Source: Streptomyces misionensis
Lineage (GTDB): Bacteria > Actinomycetota > Actinomycetes > Streptomycetales > Streptomycetaceae
Length of the DNA stretch: 48,268 nt
Assembly: GCF_007896895.1 (NCBI RefSeq)
Contig: NZ_VOGW01000001.1
Coordinates: 1-48,268, forward strand
Direction: 5' to 3'
This document shows positions 38,682 through 48,268 of this stretch, piece after piece (within the stretch, counting starts at the first letter, position 1; the number at the start of each line of letters is the position of its first letter). The notes beneath the pieces are model-generated. The model was given only the letters and a program-made list of their open reading frames with translations, made no database searches and had not been told where the DNA came from. A program made the position numbers and the translations under genes.

Positions 38682-41600
38682 ATGGCCTCGTTGCCAACGT
38701 CCCCTACCGCCGACAGCCGGACCCGTGCGTCCGCGCTCCGAGAGGCGCTCGCCACCCGCGTGGTGGTCGCCGACGGAGCCATGGGCACCATGCTCCAGGC
38801 CCAGGAACCCACCCTGGACGACTTCCAGCAGCTCGAAGGCTGCAACGAGATCCTCAACCTGACCCGCCCGGACATCGTCCGCTCGGTCCACGAGGCCTAC
38901 TTCGCGGTGGGCGTCGACTGCGTCGAGACCAACACCTTCGGCGCCAACCACTCCGCCCTCGGCGAGTACGACATCTCCGAACGGGTCCACGAGCTGTCCG
39001 AGGCCGGTGCCCGCGTCGCCCGCGAGGTCGCCGACGAGTTCACCGCCGGGGACGGCCGCCCCCGCTGGGTGCTGGGCTCCATGGGCCCCGGCACCAAGCT
39101 GCCCACCCTCGGTCACGCCCCGTACACCACCCTGCGCGACGCCTATCAGCGCAACGCCGAGGGCCTGGTCACCGGCGGCGCGGACGCGCTGCTCGTGGAG
39201 ACCACCCAGGACCTGCTCCAGACCAAGGCCGCCGTGCTCGGCGCCCGCCGCGCCCTGGACGCCCTCGGCCTGGACCTCCCGGTGATCGTGTCGGTGACCG
39301 TCGAGACCACCGGCACCATGCTGCTGGGCTCCGAGATCGGCGCCGCCCTCACCGCCCTGGAGCCGCTGGGCATCGACCTGATCGGCCTGAACTGCGCCAC
39401 CGGCCCGGCCGAGATGAGCGAGCACCTGCGCTACCTCGCCCGCAACGCCCGCGTCCCGCTGTCCTGCATGCCCAACGCGGGCCTGCCCGTCCTCGGCAAG
39501 GACGGCGCCCACTACCCGCTGACCGCCCCCGAGCTGGCGGACGCGCAGGAGACGTTCGTGCGGGAGTACGGGTTGTCGCTGGTGGGCGGGTGCTGCGGGA
39601 CGACTCCGGAGCATCTGCGGCAGGTGGTGGAGCGGGTGCGGGATCTGACGCCACCGGTGCGCAGTCCGCAGCCGGAGCCTGGTGCGGCGTCTTTGTATCA
39701 GTCGGTGCCGTTCCGGCAGGACACGGCGTATCTGGCGATCGGTGAGCGGACGAACGCGAACGGGTCGAAGAAGTTCCGCGAGGCGATGCTGGCGGGCCGC
39801 TGGGACGACTGTGTGGAGATCGCCCGCGAGCAGATCCGCGAGGGCGCGCACATGCTCGATCTGTGTGTGGACTACGTCGGCCGTGACGGTGTGGCGGACA
39901 TGGAGGAGCTGGCCGGGCGGCTGGCGACGGCGTCGACGCTGCCGATCGTGCTGGACTCCACCGAGGTGGAGGTGATCCGGGCCGGTCTGGAGAAGCTGGG
40001 CGGGCGTGCGGTGATCAACTCGGTGAACTACGAGGACGGGGACGGCCCGGATTCGCGGTTCGCGCGGGTGACGGCGCTGGCGCGGGAGCACGGTGCGGCG
40101 CTGATCGCGCTGACCATCGACGAGGAGGGCCAGGCCCGCACCCCGCGGAAGAAGGTGGAGATCGCCGAGCGGCTGATCGCGGATCTGACGGGGAACTGGG
40201 GCATCCGTGAGGAGGACATCCTCATCGATGCCCTGACGTTCACGATCTGCACGGGTCAGGAGGAGTCCCGCAAGGACGGTGTGGCGACGATCGAGGCGAT
40301 CCGGGAGCTGAAGCGGCGTCACCCGGCGGTGCAGACCACGCTCGGGTTGTCGAACATCTCCTTCGGTCTGAACCCGGCCGCGCGGATCCTGCTCAACAGC
40401 GTGTTCCTGGACGAGTGTGTGAAGGCGGGTCTGGACTCGGCGATCGTGCACGCCTCGAAGATCCTGCCCATCGCGCGTTTCAGCGAGGAGGAGGTCACCA
40501 CCGCGCTGGACCTGATCTACGACCGCCGCGTCGAGGGCTATGACCCGCTGCAGAAGCTGATGCGGCTGTTCGAGGGGGCGACGGCGAGGTCGCTGAAGGC
40601 GGGCAAGGCCGAGGAACTGGCCGCGCTGCCCCTTGAGGAGCGGCTGAAGCGGCGGATCATCGACGGGGAACGCAACGGCCTGGAGGCGGACCTGGACGCG
40701 GCGCTGCTGGAGCGGCCGGCGCTGGACATCGTCAACGAGACGCTGCTGGACGGCATGAAGGTGGTCGGTGAGCTGTTCGGGTCCGGGCAGATGCAGCTGC
40801 CGTTCGTGCTGCAGTCCGCCGAGGTGATGAAGGCCGCGGTCGCCCATCTGGAACCGCACATGGAGAAGTCGGACGCCGAGGGCAAGGGCACCATCGTGCT
40901 GGCCACCGTGCGCGGGGACGTGCACGACATCGGCAAGAACCTGGTCGACATCATCCTGTCGAACAACGGCTACCACGTGGTCAACCTCGGTATCAAGCAG
41001 CCCGTCTCCGCGATCCTGGAAGCCGCCGAGGAACACCGCGCCGACGTGATCGGCATGTCCGGACTCCTCGTCAAATCCACCGTGATCATGAAGGAGAACC
41101 TGGAGGAGCTGAACCAGCGCGCCCTGGCGTCGAAGTACCCGGTGATCCTCGGCGGGGCCGCCCTCACCCGCGCCTACGTCGAACAGGACCTCCACGAGCT
41201 CTACGAGGGCGAGGTCCGCTACGCCCGCGACGCCTTCGAGGGCCTGCGCCTGATGGACGCCCTCATCGGCGTCAAACGCGGCGTGCCCGGCGCGAAGCTG
41301 CCCGAGCTGCGCCCGCGCAGGGTCCGGGCCACGGCCGCCGCGGAGGTGACCGAGCGGCCCGAGGAAGGACACGTCCGCTCCGACGTCGCCACCGACAACC
41401 CCGTGCCCACCCCACCGTTCTGGGGCACCCGCGTCAGCAAGGGCATCCAGCTCAAGGAGTACGCCTCCTGGCTCGACGAAGGCGCCCTCTTCAAGGGCCA
41501 ATGGGGCCTGAAGCAGGCCCGCACCGGCGAAGGACCCTCCTACGAGGAACTGGTCGAGACCGAGGGCCGGCCCCGGCTGCGCGGCCTGCTGGACCGGCTC

Positions 41601-42197
41601 CAGACGGAGAACCTGCTGGAAGCGGCCGTCGTCCACGGCTACTTCCCCTGCGTGTCCAAGGACGACGACCTGATCGTCCTCGACGAACAGGGCCACGAGC
41701 GCACCCGGTTCACCTTCCCGCGCCAGCGCCGCGGTCGCAGGCTGTGCCTGGCCGACTTCTTCCGCCCGGAGGAGTCGGGGGAGACCGACGTGGTCGGCTT
41801 CCAGGTCGTCACCGTCGGCTCCCGCATCGGTGAGGAGACCGCCAAGCTCTTCGAGGCGAACGCCTACCGCGACTACCTCGAACTGCATGGCTTGTCAGTC
41901 CAGTTGGCCGAAGCCCTCGCCGAGTACTGGCACGCCCGCGTCCGCGCCGAACTCGGCTTCGGCGGCGAGGACCCGGCCGGCATCGAGGACATGTTCGCCC
42001 TGAAGTACCGCGGCGCCCGCTTCTCCCTCGGCTACGGCGCCTGCCCCGACCTGGAGGACCGCGCCAAGATCGCCACCCTGCTGGAGCCCGAGCGGATCGG
42101 GGTCCACCTCTCGGAGGAGTTCCAGCTCCACCCCGAGCAGTCCACGGACGCGATCGTGATCCACCACCCCGAGGCGAAGTACTTCAACGCCCGCTGA
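38682..42197 (+). CDS. metH: Cobalamin-dependent methionine synthase
   Basis: 1171-residue four-module enzyme that transfers a methyl group from methyl-tetrahydrofolate via cobalamin to homocysteine. Residues about 15-320: homocysteine domain with zinc ligands Cys238 (LNCATG), Cys304 and Cys305 (GGCCGTTPEH). About 350-610: pterin domain (IGERTNANGSKKFREAM). About 650-880: cobalamin cap and Rossmann domain with the cobalt-ligand His748 in DVHDIGKN. About 920-1171: AdoMet-binding reactivation domain (EEFQLHPEQSTDAI near the end). The length is normal. ATG 38682 has GAGGGAG upstream. The middle third uses strikingly different synonymous codons. A terminator hairpin follows. Confidence 0.97.
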   Translation: MASLPTSPTADSRTRASALREALATRVVVADGAMGTMLQAQEPTLDDFQQLEGCNEILNLTRPDIVRSVHEAYFAVGVDCVETNTFGANHSALGEYDISERVHELSEAGARVAREVADEFTAGDGRPRWVLGSMGPGTKLPTLGHAPYTTLRDAYQRNAEGLVTGGADALLVETTQDLLQTKAAVLGARRALDALGLDLPVIVSVTVETTGTMLLGSEIGAALTALEPLGIDLIGLNCATGPAEMSEHLRYLARNARVPLSCMPNAGLPVLGKDGAHYPLTAPELADAQETFVREYGLSLVGGCCGTTPEHLRQVVERVRDLTPPVRSPQPEPGAASLYQSVPFRQDTAYLAIGERTNANGSKKFREAMLAGRWDDCVEIAREQIREGAHMLDLCVDYVGRDGVADMEELAGRLATASTLPIVLDSTEVEVIRAGLEKLGGRAVINSVNYEDGDGPDSRFARVTALAREHGAALIALTIDEEGQARTPRKKVEIAERLIADLTGNWGIREEDILIDALTFTICTGQEESRKDGVATIEAIRELKRRHPAVQTTLGLSNISFGLNPAARILLNSVFLDECVKAGLDSAIVHASKILPIARFSEEEVTTALDLIYDRRVEGYDPLQKLMRLFEGATARSLKAGKAEELAALPLEERLKRRIIDGERNGLEADLDAALLERPALDIVNETLLDGMKVVGELFGSGQMQLPFVLQSAEVMKAAVAHLEPHMEKSDAEGKGTIVLATVRGDVHDIGKNLVDIILSNNGYHVVNLGIKQPVSAILEAAEEHRADVIGMSGLLVKSTVIMKENLEELNQRALASKYPVILGGAALTRAYVEQDLHELYEGEVRYARDAFEGLRLMDALIGVKRGVPGAKLPELRPRRVRATAAAEVTERPEEGHVRSDVATDNPVPTPPFWGTRVSKGIQLKEYASWLDEGALFKGQWGLKQARTGEGPSYEELVETEGRPRLRGLLDRLQTENLLEAAVVHGYFPCVSKDDDLIVLDEQGHERTRFTFPRQRRGRRLCLADFFRPEESGETDVVGFQVVTVGSRIGEETAKLFEANAYRDYLELHGLSVQLAEALAEYWHARVRAELGFGGEDPAGIEDMFALKYRGARFSLGYGACPDLEDRAKIATLLEPERIGVHLSEEFQLHPEQSTDAIVIHHPEAKYFNAR

Positions 42198-42238
42198 CGC
42201 ATCCCCCGAGGCCGTGACGGACCCTTCCCCGGCCCGCT

Positions 42239-42267
42239 CCCGGGGGTGACAGCGGGGTACCCCCGGG
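42239..42267 (+). terminator. metH terminator
   Basis: CCCGGGGGT (42239-42247) pairs with ACCCCCGGG (42259-42267), loop 11 bases, 42 bases after the metH stop. Confidence 0.7.
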
Positions 42268-42305
42268 CGTCCGTGATAAACGAGGCGCTTCGGGCGGCGG
42301 AGTCG

Positions 42306-42355
42306 TACACTGGTCGGTCCACCGCAGGCCGGTTCCCCGAGTGGGAACCGGCCTG
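42306..42355 (+). promoter_or_regulatory. Promoter and leader hairpin of the HAD gene
   Basis: TACACT (42306-42311) is a good -10. A perfect 12-base stem follows almost at once (42325-42336 with 42344-42355, loop 7), then AAGGAGGTG and ATG 42382. The hairpin would sit at the very 5' end of the mRNA, leaving the ribosome site free, so it may stabilise the transcript or attenuate it. Confidence 0.45.
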
Positions 42356-42381
42356 AACGTCCCTCAAGGAGGTGCGCCCGG

Positions 42382-43083
42382 ATGACCAGCACGGTCCCCG
42401 CGCTCGGAACCCGTTCGGCCGAAGGGTCCGCCCTGCAAGCGGTCCTCCTCGACATGGACGGCACCCTGGTGGACACCGAGGGCTTCTGGTGGGACGTCGA
42501 GGTGGAGGTCTTCGCCGCCCTCGGCCACACCCTGGACGACTCCTGGAAGCACGTCGTGGTCGGCGGCCCCATGACCCGCAGCGCCGGCTTCCTCATCGAG
42601 GCCACCGGCGCCGACATCACCCTCGCCGAACTCAGCCTCCTGCTCAACGACGGCTTCGAGGCCCGCATCAGCACCGGGCTGCCGCTCAAGCCCGGCGCCG
42701 CCCGGCTCCTCGCCGAACTGCACCAGCACGGCATCCCCACCGCCCTGGTCTCCGCCTCCCACCGGCGCATCATCGACCGCGTCCTCACCGTCCTCGGCCC
42801 GCACCACTTCGCCCTGTCCATCGCCGGCGACGAGGTCACCCGCACCAAGCCCTTCCCCGACCCCTACCTGCTCGCCGCCACCGGACTCGGCGCCCACCCC
42901 GCCAGATGCGCCGTCGTCGAGGACACCTCCACCGGCGTCGCCGCCGCCGAGGCCGCCGGCTGCCGCGTCGTCGCCGTACCCTCCCTCGCCCCCATCGGCC
43001 CCGCCGCGGGACGCACCGTCGTCTCCTCCCTCGAACAGGTCGACCTGGCATTTCTCCGCGGCCTGATGACGGAAATGCGCTAG
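42382..43083 (+). CDS. HAD-superfamily sugar-phosphatase-like hydrolase
   Basis: 233-residue haloacid dehalogenase-fold phosphatase. Motif I DMDGTLVDTEGFWW (nucleophile Asp about residue 24), motif II in TALVSASHRRIIDRVL, motif III Lys in TRTKPFPDPYLLAATGLG and motif IV VVEDTSTGVAAAEAAGC are complete. The helical cap between motif I and II is the subclass I type of phosphoglycolate phosphatase and beta-phosphoglucomutase relatives. Substrate not predictable; a metabolite-repair phosphatase is likely. ATG 42382 follows a very strong AAGGAGGTG. Has its own promoter and is separated from metH by a terminator. Confidence 0.92.
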   Translation: MTSTVPALGTRSAEGSALQAVLLDMDGTLVDTEGFWWDVEVEVFAALGHTLDDSWKHVVVGGPMTRSAGFLIEATGADITLAELSLLLNDGFEARISTGLPLKPGAARLLAELHQHGIPTALVSASHRRIIDRVLTVLGPHHFALSIAGDEVTRTKPFPDPYLLAATGLGAHPARCAVVEDTSTGVAAAEAAGCRVVAVPSLAPIGPAAGRTVVSSLEQVDLAFLRGLMTEMR

Positions 43084-43520
43084 CCGTTCACCCAGCGTGC
43101 GAACACCAATGACCAGGGCCGTCGAATAACCGCGGAAGTACGCCCGGCGTGAATTCACCACGGGCCGTCCCGGCCGAATTCCGGCAGCTCCCACGGACGG
43201 CCGGGGATGTGACGTTCGCCACCCCGTGAGGGCTCGACAACGCCGGACGAGTATGCAGAACGCCCCCACTCGACCGGCGGCCACGGCTCCATGTGTCCCG
43301 ATTGATGAGAAGCTGCACTAATCCTGCCGCTGTCGGGTTTTCAGTGCGTCCGCACCCGGTTTCACAGCGTGATGGACAGTCAACTCACGCGGCTGCGAAC
43401 GCCCCAGCGGGTCCGGACTAATCTCATCGCGAGAACATCGCCGAAAACCTCCCCGTGCTCCGCCGCGCCACCCATGCATGCCGGAAACACGGACCCGAAC
43501 AGCTCTGGAGAAACCCCCGC
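43084..43520. other. Long non-coding gap before the peptide-binding protein
   Basis: 437 bases without a convincing ORF. TAATCT near 43414 could be a -10, but no matching -35 was found. The region is less GC-rich than the coding DNA in places. No tRNA, transposon end or riboswitch was recognised. It may hold a long 5' leader or a small RNA. Confidence 0.3.
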
Positions 43521-45125
43521 ATGAACCGCAAGACTTTGGTGCTGCCGGCGGTGGCCGGCCTGCTCACCCCGGTCCTCGCCGCGTGCGGCGGATCGGGCAG
43601 CGGGAGCAAGGGCGGCGACGCCATCGTCGTCGGCACCACGGACCGGTTCACCGTCACCAAGGAAGCCCCCGCGCCCCTCGACCCGGCCTACGCCTACGAC
43701 GTCGGCCCCTGGAACCTCCTGCGCCAGACCGTGCAGACCCTCATGGCCGAGCCCAAGGGCGAGGGCAACCCCGTCCCGGACGCCGCCGAAAGCTGCGGCT
43801 TCACCGACAGCGGCAGCGAGCGCTACGCCTGCAAGCTGCGTGACGGCCTCACCTTCGCCAACGGCGACCCGGTCACCGCCCAGGACGTCAAGTACTCCAT
43901 CGAGCGCGCCCTGCGCCTGAAGGCCGACACCGGTGTCTCCTCCCTGCTCAACACCATCGACACCATCGAGACCCAGGGCGACCGCGAGGTGATCTTCCAC
44001 CTCAAGACGGCCGACGCGACCTTCCCGTACAAGCTCTCCACCCCGGTCGCCGGCATCGTCAACCCCAAGGACTACCCCAAGGACTCGCTGCGCGACGGCT
44101 TCCACCTGGACGGCTCCGGCCCCTACACCTTCCAGGCCGATGTCAAGGACAACGCGGTCGTCAGCGTCACCTTCACCAAGAACCCCCACTACAAGGGGTC
44201 CGTGACGATCAGCAACGACAAGGTCGTGGTCCGCTCCTTCGCCGACGCCGACGCCATGGGCGCCGCGATCGACAAGGGTGACATCGACGTCATGTCCCGC
44301 ACCATGTCGCCCGCCCAGGTCCAGAAGCTGGACTCCGGCAACGACCAGAACGTCGATCTGGTCGAGATGCCCGGCCTCGAAATCCGCTACCTGGCCTTCA
44401 ACACCAACGCGCCGACCGTGAAGTCCAAGGCCGTGCGCCAGGCGATGGCCCAGATCATCAACCGCGGCGAACTCGTCGCCAAGGTCTACGGCACCCAGGC
44501 CGAGCCCCTGTACTCGATGGTCCCCGCGACCGTCACCGGGCACTCCAACTCGTTCTTCAACAAGTACGGCAACCCCAGCGCCGCCAAGGCCAAGGACCTG
44601 CTCAGCAAGGCCGGCATCACCACCCCGGTGAAGCTGACCATGCACTACACCACCGACCACTACGGCTCGGCCACCAAGCAGGAGTTCGAGGTCCTGCAGA
44701 AGCAGCTGAACGACAGCGGCCTGTTCGACGTCACCATCCAGGGCCACCCCTGGTCGCGCTTCCGCCCCGCCGAGCAGAAGGGCCAGTACGACGTCTACGG
44801 CATGGGCTGGTTCCCCGACTTCCCGGACCCGGACAGCTTCCTCGCGCCGTTCCTCGACAAGGGCAACTTCCTCGGCTCGCCGTACTCCAACAGCACCATC
44901 CAGCGCAGCCTGATCCCGCAGTCCCGCCGCGACGCCAACCGCCTCTCGGCCGCCGACAGCCTCACCGAGATCCAGAACATCGTCGCCGACGACGTCCCGT
45001 TCCTCCCGCTGTGGCAGGGCAAGCAGTACATCGCCGCACGCGGCGACATCACGGGCGTCTCCTACGCCGTCAACTCCTCCTCCGTGCTCCAGCTCTGGGA
45101 GCTCGGCCGAGGCGTGGGCAACTGA
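43521..45125 (+). CDS. ABC transporter peptide-binding lipoprotein (family 5)
   Basis: 534-residue extracellular solute-binding protein. The lipoprotein signal is KTLVLPAVAGLLTPVLAAC, with lipobox LAAC and Cys about residue 24. The SBP_bac_5 domain fills the rest: NLLRQTVQTLMAEPKGEGNPVPDAAESCGF, RDGLTFANGDPVTAQDVKYSIERAL, AFNTNAPTVKSKAVRQAMAQIINRGELVAKVYG, and the C-terminal VADDVPFLPLWQGKQYIA. It binds oligopeptides or other small compounds for an ABC importer, but no permease or ATPase gene lies beside it, so the partner must be elsewhere. ATG 43521 has GGAG upstream; the longer frame from 43455 would place 22 residues before the signal. A strong terminator follows. Confidence 0.93.
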   Translation: MNRKTLVLPAVAGLLTPVLAACGGSGSGSKGGDAIVVGTTDRFTVTKEAPAPLDPAYAYDVGPWNLLRQTVQTLMAEPKGEGNPVPDAAESCGFTDSGSERYACKLRDGLTFANGDPVTAQDVKYSIERALRLKADTGVSSLLNTIDTIETQGDREVIFHLKTADATFPYKLSTPVAGIVNPKDYPKDSLRDGFHLDGSGPYTFQADVKDNAVVSVTFTKNPHYKGSVTISNDKVVVRSFADADAMGAAIDKGDIDVMSRTMSPAQVQKLDSGNDQNVDLVEMPGLEIRYLAFNTNAPTVKSKAVRQAMAQIINRGELVAKVYGTQAEPLYSMVPATVTGHSNSFFNKYGNPSAAKAKDLLSKAGITTPVKLTMHYTTDHYGSATKQEFEVLQKQLNDSGLFDVTIQGHPWSRFRPAEQKGQYDVYGMGWFPDFPDPDSFLAPFLDKGNFLGSPYSNSTIQRSLIPQSRRDANRLSAADSLTEIQNIVADDVPFLPLWQGKQYIAARGDITGVSYAVNSSSVLQLWELGRGVGN

Positions 45126-45137
45126 CGACCCCTCAAC

Positions 45138-45180
45138 GCCGAAGGGCGCCCTTCCCCGACGGGGGAGGGCGCCCTTCGGC
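45138..45180. terminator. Bidirectional terminator
   Basis: About 20 base pairs (45138-45157 with 45161-45180, one G-T) around a 3-base loop, starting 13 bases after the lipoprotein stop and ending 41 bases before the convergent response-regulator stop. Confidence 0.9.
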
Positions 45181-45220
45181 GTCGTGCCCGGACCGCCGCG
45201 CGGCCGGGGGACCTCGGGAA

Positions 45221-45892
45221 CTACTGCGCGCCGGGACGCACCAGACCGCTCTCGTACGCGTACACCGCCGCCTGCACCCGGTCCCGCAGACCCAGCTTGG
45301 TCAGCACATGCCCCACATGCGTCTTCACGGTGGTCTCGCTGACGAACAGATCGGCCGCGATCTCCGCGTTCGACAGCCCGCGCGCCACCAGCTTCAGCAC
45401 CTCCACCTCACGATCGGTCAAGGTGTGCAGGGTGTCCGGCACCGGCTCCTCACCGGACGGCAAATGCGTGGCGTACTTGTCCAGCAGCCGCCGCGTGATG
45501 CTCGGCGCCAGCATCGCCTCACCGGCGGCCACCACCCGGATCGCCTGCACCAGTTCGTCCGCCGGCGCGTCCTTCAGCAGAAAACCACTGGCCCCGGCGC
45601 GCAGCGCCTCCACCACGTACTCGTCCAGGTCGAACGTGGTCAGCACCAGCACCTTCGCCGGGCCGTTCCGCTCCGGACCGGTGATCTGCCGGGTCGCCTC
45701 GACGCCGTCCATCCGCGGCATACGGATGTCCATCAGCACGACGTCCGGTTGCAGGGCCCGCACCTGATCGAGGGCCTGCAGACCGTCACCGGCCTCGCCG
45801 ACGACCGCGAGATCCTGCTCGGCCTCCAGGATCATCCGGAAACCCGTACGCAGCAGGGGCTGGTCGTCGACCAGTAGGACGCGGATGGCCAC
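45221..45892 (-). CDS. NarL/LuxR-type response regulator (orphan)
   Basis: 223-residue two-component regulator. The receiver domain (1-125) has the acidic pair Asp9/Asp10, phosphoacceptor Asp55 in VVLMDIRMP, the Thr in VLVLTTFD and Lys in FLLKDAP. The LuxR-type helix-turn-helix is LTDREVEVLKLVARGLSNAEIAADLFVSETTVKTHVGHVLTKLGLRDR (about residues 155-205). All phosphorylation residues are present, so it should respond to a kinase. No histidine kinase gene is adjacent. GTG 45892 has AAGGAG 6 bases upstream; the frame reads back to 46030 but that part belongs to the neighbouring gene. Targets unknown. Confidence 0.92.
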   Translation of the reverse strand: MAIRVLLVDDQPLLRTGFRMILEAEQDLAVVGEAGDGLQALDQVRALQPDVVLMDIRMPRMDGVEATRQITGPERNGPAKVLVLTTFDLDEYVVEALRAGASGFLLKDAPADELVQAIRVVAAGEAMLAPSITRRLLDKYATHLPSGEEPVPDTLHTLTDREVEVLKLVARGLSNAEIAADLFVSETTVKTHVGHVLTKLGLRDRVQAAVYAYESGLVRPGAQ

Positions 45893-45906
45893 GTGACACT
45901 CCTTCG

Positions 45907-46878
<972 letters not shown>

Positions 46879-47046
46879 GTCCACAGACCATACGGCCCAC
46901 CACTGACAGTGACCCAGCCGCGGGCCGCCGCACCGGGGGAAGTCGAGGGGTGCCGGGGCGAAACGTGCCACCACGGCCGCATACCATCGATCAGAGACCC
47001 CTTCCGTCCCGGCAGGCGCGGAAGACGCTTCGAACGAGGGGACACC

Positions 47047-48268
47047 GTGGACGTGAGCGGCGCGAGCGGGCAGCCGCGGTCCGGCGACGACAAGCCGGCC
47101 GAGCACCCCGCAGGTCCAACCGCCCCCGAGGCCCCACCCCCGCGACGGCCGAAGGAACCCGGCGGCGGCATCCTCATGGGTCGCCCCTTCGGCGTGCCCG
47201 TGTACGTGGCCCCGAGCTGGTTCCTCGTGGCCGCACTGATCACCTGGGTGTTCGGCGGACAGCTCGACCGCGTGCTGCCCCAGCTCGGCGCCGCCCGCTA
47301 CCTCGTCTCCCTCTTCTTCGCCGTCGCCTTCTACGCCTCCGTACTCGTCCACGAACTCGCCCACACCGTCGCCGCGATCCGCTTCAAACTCCCCGTCCGC
47401 CGCATCCAGCTCCAGTTCTTCGGCGGCGTCTCCGAGATCGAGAAGGAAGCCGAGACCCCCGGCCGCGAATTCGTCCTCGCCTTCGTCGGCCCGCTGCTCT
47501 CCCTCGTCCTCGCCGGGCTCTTCTACCTCGCCATGAAACCCGTCCAACCCGGCACCGTCCCCGGCATCCTGCTCGCCGGCCTGATGGTCTCCAACCTCAT
47601 CGTGGCGATCTTCAACCTGCTCCCCGGCCTCCCCCTCGACGGCGGCCGCATGCTCCGCGCCGTCGTCTGGAAGATCACCGGCAAACCCATGAGCGGCACC
47701 GTCGCCGCCGCCTGGGTCGGCCGCGCCCTCGCCGTCGCCGTCCTCATCGGACTGCCCCTGCTCAACTCCTCCGGAGCCCTCGGCGGCGGCAACCCGGACA
47801 CCGGCGGCATGGACACCGTCACCGACGCGCTGCTCGCCGCCATCCTCGCCGCCATCATCTGGACCGGCGCCGGCAACAGCCTGCGCATGGCCAGGCTGCG
47901 CGAACACCTCCCCGAACTGCGCGCCCGCACCCTCACCCGGCGCGCCGTCCCCGTCGAGACCGACACCCCCCTGTCCGAAGCCCTGCGCCGCGCCAACGCC
48001 GCCGGCGCCCGCGCCCTGGTCGTCGTCGACGCCGACGGCCACCCCCTCTCCCTGGTCCGCGAGTCCGCCATCGTCGGCGTACCCGAACACCGCCGCCCCT
48101 GGGTCGCCGTCAGCAGCCTCGCCCAGGACCTCACCGACGGCATGCGCGTCTCCGCCGAACTCGCCGGCGAAGAACTCCTCGACGCCCTGCGCGCCGCCCC
48201 CGCCACCGAATACCTGGTCGTCGAGGAAACCGGCGAGATCTACGGCGTGCTCTCCGCCGCCGACGTGG
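47047..48268 (+). CDS. Site-2 protease family M50 metalloprotease, CBS domains (3' truncated)
   Basis: Membrane zinc protease, at least 407 residues, running off the window end. After an acidic-Pro cytoplasmic tail, VYVAPSWFLVAALITWVFGG is the first helix. The zinc site HELAH is in YASVLVHELAHTVAAIRFKLPVRRIQLQFFGG, and the second zinc ligand in NLLPGLPLDGGRMLRAVVW. Two tandem CBS-domain-type segments follow from about residue 300 (RAVPVETDTPLSEALRRANAAGARALVVVDADGHPLSLV). This is the SpoIVFB/Rip-like branch that cleaves membrane-bound anti-sigma factors or signal peptides. GTG 47047 has GAGGGG upstream. Divergent from the nuclease gene. Confidence 0.92.
   Translation, partial: MDVSGASGQPRSGDDKPAEHPAGPTAPEAPPPRRPKEPGGGILMGRPFGVPVYVAPSWFLVAALITWVFGGQLDRVLPQLGAARYLVSLFFAVAFYASVLVHELAHTVAAIRFKLPVRRIQLQFFGGVSEIEKEAETPGREFVLAFVGPLLSLVLAGLFYLAMKPVQPGTVPGILLAGLMVSNLIVAIFNLLPGLPLDGGRMLRAVVWKITGKPMSGTVAAAWVGRALAVAVLIGLPLLNSSGALGGGNPDTGGMDTVTDALLAAILAAIIWTGAGNSLRMARLREHLPELRARTLTRRAVPVETDTPLSEALRRANAAGARALVVVDADGHPLSLVRESAIVGVPEHRRPWVAVSSLAQDLTDGMRVSAELAGEELLDALRAAPATEYLVVEETGEIYGVLSAADV

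Noticed and set aside
38562..41888. 1108-codon open frame on the minus strand
   Set aside because: Antisense shadow of metH, whose domains and catalytic residues are complete on the plus strand.

Overview
The window is a stretch of a Streptomyces chromosome. The evidence is very high GC with C/G-ending codons, two chaplin genes (chpH and chpC), mycothiol ligase mshC, the glycerol operon gylCAB with its IclR regulator gylR, a gluconate cluster gntRKP, several start codons that look leaderless, and an F420-type LLM oxidoreductase. Gene order matches, from memory, the chromosomal core around chpC/chpH, mshC and gyl of Streptomyces coelicolor, so most of it is conserved backbone. About 45 genes or gene remnants and one tRNA are called. 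The first gene (SDR) and the last (site-2 protease) run off the ends.

Layout. 1-5650: a fatty/hydroxy-acid catabolism cluster (SDR, acyl-CoA ligase, TetR regulator, a LysR remnant, then acyl-CoA dehydrogenase and an APH-type kinase on the other strand). 5742-9931: Nudix hydrolase, DMT transporter, a helical-repeat protein, and a Tat-exported molybdoenzyme with its haem b membrane partner. 10061-12854: gluconate permease, gluconokinase and their GntR/FadR regulator. 12877-16092: YchJ-like protein, then DUF1876, phosphoribosyltransferase/hydrolase fusion and CapA, a set resembling parts of the mycobacterial DosR dormancy regulon. 16089-16260: a MITE-like element. 16257-19673: PolX, tRNA-Leu and an M20 peptidase. 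19737-21093: short chaplin chpH and cell-wall-anchored chpC. 21123-27404: small conserved proteins, a RecD-like protein with eroded ATPase motifs, aldo/keto reductase, LLM oxidoreductase and a freshly broken ferritin-like gene. 27405-31962: CorA, then phosphatase / DUF3090 / PI3K-like kinase / mshC. 32034-38371: PAC2 protein and the glycerol operon with gylR. 38682-48268: metH, HAD hydrolase, solitary peptide-binding lipoprotein, orphan response regulator, Fe-S RecB-type nuclease and a partial site-2 protease.

How genes work together. The left-end cluster has the set of activities needed to activate a keto- or hydroxy-acid, reduce it, phosphorylate the 4-hydroxyl and rearrange it toward beta-oxidation, as in the Pseudomonas levulinate (Lva) pathway and the mammalian ACAD10/ACAD11 kinase-dehydrogenase fusions. 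The gnt and gyl blocks are complete uptake-kinase(-dehydrogenase)-regulator modules. The mshC block pairs mycothiol synthesis with a kinase and a phosphatase of unknown substrate. No CRISPR array, prophage, integrase or complete insertion sequence was seen. The mobile DNA consists of two short inverted-repeat elements, both placed exactly at stop codons.
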